Shown in pieces: positions 61,656 to 64,000 of a stretch of 64,000 nt of DNA. Location of the stretch: the NCBI GenBank assembly GCA_036388415.1, contig DASVRW010000002.1, positions 665,396 to 729,395 of the forward strand, in the 5' to 3' direction. The notes beneath the pieces are model-generated. The model was not told where the DNA came from. It did no database searches and saw only the letters and a list, made by a program, of their open reading frames with translations. The stretch is from Candidatus Saccharimonadales bacterium (GTDB lineage: Bacteria > Patescibacteriota > Saccharimonadia > Saccharimonadales > UBA4665). Numbering within the stretch: the stretch's first letter is position 1; each line of letters starts with the position of its first letter. Both the position numbers and the translations under genes were made by a program.

Positions 61656-61898
61656 ATGAAGATCATAAGTATAATTTTTCAAGACATCGCCCCTATTCTA
61701 CTCCTCATAGGATCTGGCATCGTGCTACTATACACGGTTATTTCAATACAAAGCGGTGTGTTTGAATGGCTAACAATTAGTATCGGACTGATTTTGGTTA
61801 CTTTGGTTACTATGGCAATACTGATGGTCCGGTTTGTACAAAAACATAAGCAGATTAGCTGGAACGACGCTCTTTTCGGACTTTTTGTCTGGCCATAA
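61656..61898 (+). CDS. small membrane protein, 80 aa
   Basis: Two hydrophobic helices (IAPILLLIGSGIVLLYTVI and WLTISIGLILVTLVTMAILM) and a short basic tail. A GCAGG lies before the ATG at 61656; the upstream part of the open frame is the tRNA-Gly gene. No family is recognised. Lies between two tRNA genes. Confidence 0.6.
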   Translation: MKIISIIFQDIAPILLLIGSGIVLLYTVISIQSGVFEWLTISIGLILVTLVTMAILMVRFVQKHKQISWNDALFGLFVWP

Positions 61899-61910
61899 TA
61901 TTACATTCAG

Positions 61911-61916
61911 TATAAT
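61911..61916 (+). promoter_or_regulatory. -10 of tRNA-Arg(TCT)
   Basis: TATAAT, 15 nt before the tRNA 5' end. Confidence 0.65.
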
Positions 61917-61930
61917 ACAATTAGGTGCAT

Positions 61931-62007
61931 GCCCTGGTAGCTCAGCTGGATAGAGCAGGAGACTTCTAAGCTCAAGGTCACTGGTTCGAATCCAGTCCGG
62001 GGCACCA
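61931..62007 (+). tRNA. tRNA-Arg(TCT)
   Basis: Acceptor GCCCTGG with CCGGGGC. D-arm GCTCAGCTGGATAGAGC. Anticodon loop CTTCTAA gives TCT; the anticodon stem contains mismatches at its ends. T-arm ACTGG/CCAGT around TTCGAAT. CCA is encoded. Its 3' end is duplicated at 63288-63305. Confidence 0.9.
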
Positions 62008-62073
62008 TCGACTTTCGTATCTGTTATTTTTATTGACCCGAACATCACTTCCGAACTTTGCTATAGTTAGGTA

Positions 62074-63012
62074 ATGAATGAAATCAGAGTAATTGCCCCT
62101 TCAGATAGCTGGAAAGTTAAAAGAGAGGGTTCTTATACTAGAGCAAGAGAGCGTTTTGAAGAAGCTGGCTATAGAATTAGTTATAGTCAAAATATTAAAT
62201 CTTTATTACATCTAGGTACCGCTTCCGCAAAGCTTAGAGCTGAAGATTTCAATAATGCTTTTGCTGATAAAAATGTCAGTGCTGTTATAGCACTTCATGG
62301 CGGATTTTCAGCGAATGAAATTTTACCGCTCATTAACTGGGATATTGTCAAGAACAATCCTAAACCGCTTATTGGATACTCCGACATTACGGTACTGGTA
62401 AATGCAGTACATGCTAAAACTGGAAATACCGCGTTTCTAGGTCCAAACTTCGGAACTAATGGCTATGAAGACTTGTGGCAATACAGTATTGAGGGTGTGC
62501 TAAAAGTTTTGAGCGGTCAGACGTCATATACTCTACACGCTAGTAAAAAGCATATTGATGATGACGCTATCCATATTTCCAAGCCTTGGAACGTTCTTCA
62601 GAAAGGTACCGGAGAAGGAAAATTACTGGGCGGCAACATTCAGAGTTTCTTCCTGCTCCAAGGCACTGAGTATCTCCCTAAGTTTGACTGCGATTATATT
62701 TTAGCCATAGAAGATGACTCTTTATCAAAGGAGTACACTCTACACGGACTATCTCGTAACTTGGAATCTATTTTGCAGCTACCTGGTGCTCGTAAAAATA
62801 TAAAGGGCATTTTGATTGGTCGCTTTGAGTTAGCCAGTAAGGTAAGTGACTCTGACTTAAGGAGCGTTATCAGTTCCAAAAGTCTTGAAGTTCCGGTAGT
62901 TAGCAACGTAGATTTCGGGCACACAACGCCAATGGCAACCTTACCTATTGGCGGCACTTTAAGTATTGAGGCCCTTACAAATACTCCAGTTATAAAAGTA
63001 ATATCTTACTGA
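62074..63012 (+). CDS. S66 family LD-carboxypeptidase / MccF-like
   Basis: The nucleophile Ser lies in LIGYSDITVLVNAV (after ALHGG, the oxyanion region), with LLGGNIQSFFLLQGTEYLP and FGHTTPMATLPIGG later carrying the Glu and His partners. At 312 aa it fits S66. Members either trim murein tetrapeptides or inactivate microcin C7-like antibiotics (MccF). An extended -10 (TGC-TATAGT) ends 7 nt before the ATG (leaderless). Placed between a tRNA-Arg and a copy of its 3' end, so possibly acquired. Confidence 0.87.
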   Translation: MNEIRVIAPSDSWKVKREGSYTRARERFEEAGYRISYSQNIKSLLHLGTASAKLRAEDFNNAFADKNVSAVIALHGGFSANEILPLINWDIVKNNPKPLIGYSDITVLVNAVHAKTGNTAFLGPNFGTNGYEDLWQYSIEGVLKVLSGQTSYTLHASKKHIDDDAIHISKPWNVLQKGTGEGKLLGGNIQSFFLLQGTEYLPKFDCDYILAIEDDSLSKEYTLHGLSRNLESILQLPGARKNIKGILIGRFELASKVSDSDLRSVISSKSLEVPVVSNVDFGHTTPMATLPIGGTLSIEALTNTPVIKVISY

Positions 63013-63107
63013 TAAACTGACCCTTACTGTTTCGTGAACTACAAATACTGCCTACTCACAGTTAATCCTTTAGATATATCAACAATGGCCTGATAGTAAT
63101 CCGTTCG

Positions 63108-63134
63108 GAAAACGTCTACTACGGGGCACCAAAC
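63108..63134 (+). repeat. distant copy R8 of the array repeat
   Basis: AAAACGTCTACTACGGGGCACCAAAC keeps the left core (AACGTCTAC) of copies R2/R4 and then diverges into GGGGCACCA, a match to the tRNA-Arg(TCT) 3' end. ~95 nt after the S66 stop. Confidence 0.6.
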
Positions 63135-63168
63135 TAAAAGGGCTAGCCTTGGTTAGTCCTTTTAGTTT
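63131..63168 (+). terminator. 15-bp hairpin after R8
   Basis: AAACTAAAAGGGCTA pairs with TAGTCCTTTTAGTTT (one G-U) around an 8-nt loop. Very stable. It lacks a long T-run but likely ends the S66 transcript, as hairpins do after R2 and R3. Confidence 0.7.
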
Positions 63169-63287
63169 GGCTCGAATCGGATGCGAACCGGTGACGCAGA
63201 TTTGCTTTAGCAAAGATGCAAGTCACTGGTTTGGTCGCCAAGTCTGCCCGCAGATGCTTGCATCGAGGACGGGTGCAGGCGTGCGCT

Positions 63288-63305
63288 ATCCAGTCCAGGG
63301 CACCA
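63288..63305 (+). repeat. duplicated 3' end of tRNA-Arg(TCT), possible att site
   Basis: ATCCAGTCCAGGGCACCA matches tRNA positions 61990-62007 at 17 of 18 bases, in the same orientation. Such copies arise when an element integrates at a tRNA 3' end. The enclosed ~1.3 kb holds the S66 gene and repeat R8. Confidence 0.65.
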
Positions 63306-63402
63306 CTTCCGGAAACCTACTTTTTAATCAGTTATCCTAGTTCTGATATTAGCTACACCAAGCTGGACGAAAGTACTAAGCACTATCTGTTAATATATTG
63401 AC

Positions 63403-64000
63403 ATGATAGCTGCAGCAATATTTGATATGGATGGCTTGCTTATAGACAGCGAGCCTTTTTGGCATAAGGCCCACATTCAAACCGTACAAACGTACGGTCA
63501 TGAATTGAGCGCTGAGGACGTACGGCTTAAGGCAGGGCATAAGACGATTGAGATTGCACAAAATTGGATTGAGCGCTTTGAATTGGACGTTACTGCAGAC
63601 GACCTATGCGTACAAATCGTAGATAGAGTCATCGTTTTGATAGAAGAGGATGGTCGAACATTACCGGGCGTTTACGAAGCTCTCGAACTATTTGCACGGC
63701 ATGATGTACCTATGGCGATTGCTTCTTCAGCTTCTCCTGAAGTCATAGATGCAGTAATACAGAAACTAGAACTTAGCAAGTATATTCTTTTTGCTTACTC
63801 GGCAGTCCATGAATCCAAAGGCAAACCGGATCCTGCCGTATTCTTAACTACCGCAAAGAAGCTCGGCGTAGAACCCGCTGACTGCCTTGTGTTCGAAGAT
63901 GCTCTTTCAGGCATAAAAGCGGCTAAATCTGCAGGCATGAAGTGCATAGCAGTTCCGGAGAAAATAAACAGTAACAAACGAGAATTCATAGATGAAAGCG
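63403..64000 (+). CDS. HAD-superfamily phosphatase (cut by window end)
   Basis: HAD motif I FDMDGLLIDSEP at the start, motif II in AIASSAS, the Lys in SKGKPDPAVF and motif III FEDALSGIKAAKSAGM. This is the beta-phosphoglucomutase / YniC-like sugar-phosphatase subgroup with a helical cap. The reading frame is still open at 64000 (199 codons seen), so only the last few residues are missing. TAATAT at 63391-63396 ends 7 nt before the ATG (leaderless). Confidence 0.88.
   Translation, partial: MIAAAIFDMDGLLIDSEPFWHKAHIQTVQTYGHELSAEDVRLKAGHKTIEIAQNWIERFELDVTADDLCVQIVDRVIVLIEEDGRTLPGVYEALELFARHDVPMAIASSASPEVIDAVIQKLELSKYILFAYSAVHESKGKPDPAVFLTTAKKLGVEPADCLVFEDALSGIKAAKSAGMKCIAVPEKINSNKREFIDES

Noticed and set aside
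63169-63305. A functional minus-strand tRNA
   Set aside because: T-loop-like and D-arm-like pieces are present but acceptor and anticodon stems do not pair properly over a normal length; reported only as a structured remnant.

Overview
The window looks like a chromosome segment of a free-living (soil- or litter-type) member of Candidatus Saccharibacteria (TM7, Patescibacteria). This assignment is an inference from gene content. MurA carries an N-terminal HTH domain, genes are short and lack amino-acid or nucleotide biosynthesis pathways, several small families are ones I associate with Patescibacteria (DUF5663, DUF5995, DUF5659-like), and MurA, MurB and GlyA lie together among membrane and regulatory genes. 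Standard codons give intact proteins throughout. Four tRNA genes are present (three Arg, one Gly) and no rRNA or CRISPR.

Region 1-8640 is an accessory island. It holds small mobile-element-type genes, a tyrosine recombinase, a GIY-YIG-like protein, a probable type II restriction-modification set (HNH nuclease, C5 cytosine methyltransferase, Vsr mismatch endonuclease) and a two-gene ietAS-type defence module (AAA+ ATPase and subtilisin-like protease).

Region 8640-17400 is the most unusual part. Single genes or small operons (guanylate-kinase-like, NUDIX, DegT aminotransferase and a frameshifted Gfo/Idh oxidoreductase; a Ham1/RdgB pyrophosphatase; XRE regulator plus membrane protein; DUF5663; SRPBCC; a TIM-barrel protein) are separated by at least eight same-strand copies of a roughly 35-bp repeat with the core GTCTACGATGGCCCTCCA. 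A ninth, more distant copy lies at 63.1 kb. The layout resembles a gene-cassette array.

Region 17400-25050 holds a HEAT-like protein, a GH43 glycosidase, DUF4385, a DUF2945 protein joined to a photolyase, and a large CHASE-domain histidine kinase.

Region 25385-33430 is a polysaccharide locus: a cellulose-synthase-like GT2, a GlxA/galactose-oxidase-like radical copper oxidase, two GH6 glucanases and an anchored PKD protein. The combination parallels the cslA-glxA-cslZ locus of Streptomyces.

Region 33500-54900 is mainly housekeeping: IlvE, a zinc peptidase, YihY, rhomboid, a DEAD-box helicase and an RRM protein sharing one terminator, a Crp/Fnr regulator, Zn-alcohol dehydrogenase, an EgtD-like methyltransferase fused to an HTH, PAP2 phosphatase, MurB, GlyA and MurA. 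A second exopolysaccharide module (GT2, CBM-bearing NodB deacetylase, anchored TIM-barrel protein, GH16) fills 55050-61370. The right end has tRNA-Gly, tRNA-Arg, an S66 peptidase, a duplicated tRNA 3' end that may be an attachment site, and a HAD hydrolase cut by the window edge.

Across the window many genes have a sigma70-type -10 hexamer ending 7 nt before the start codon, so transcription would begin at or next to the ATG. Leaderless translation appears to be a common initiation mode. Shine-Dalgarno sites occur mostly in downstream operon genes and in a few genes with real leaders. Coordinates and motifs were read by eye. No homology search was run, so family names rest on recognised motifs.
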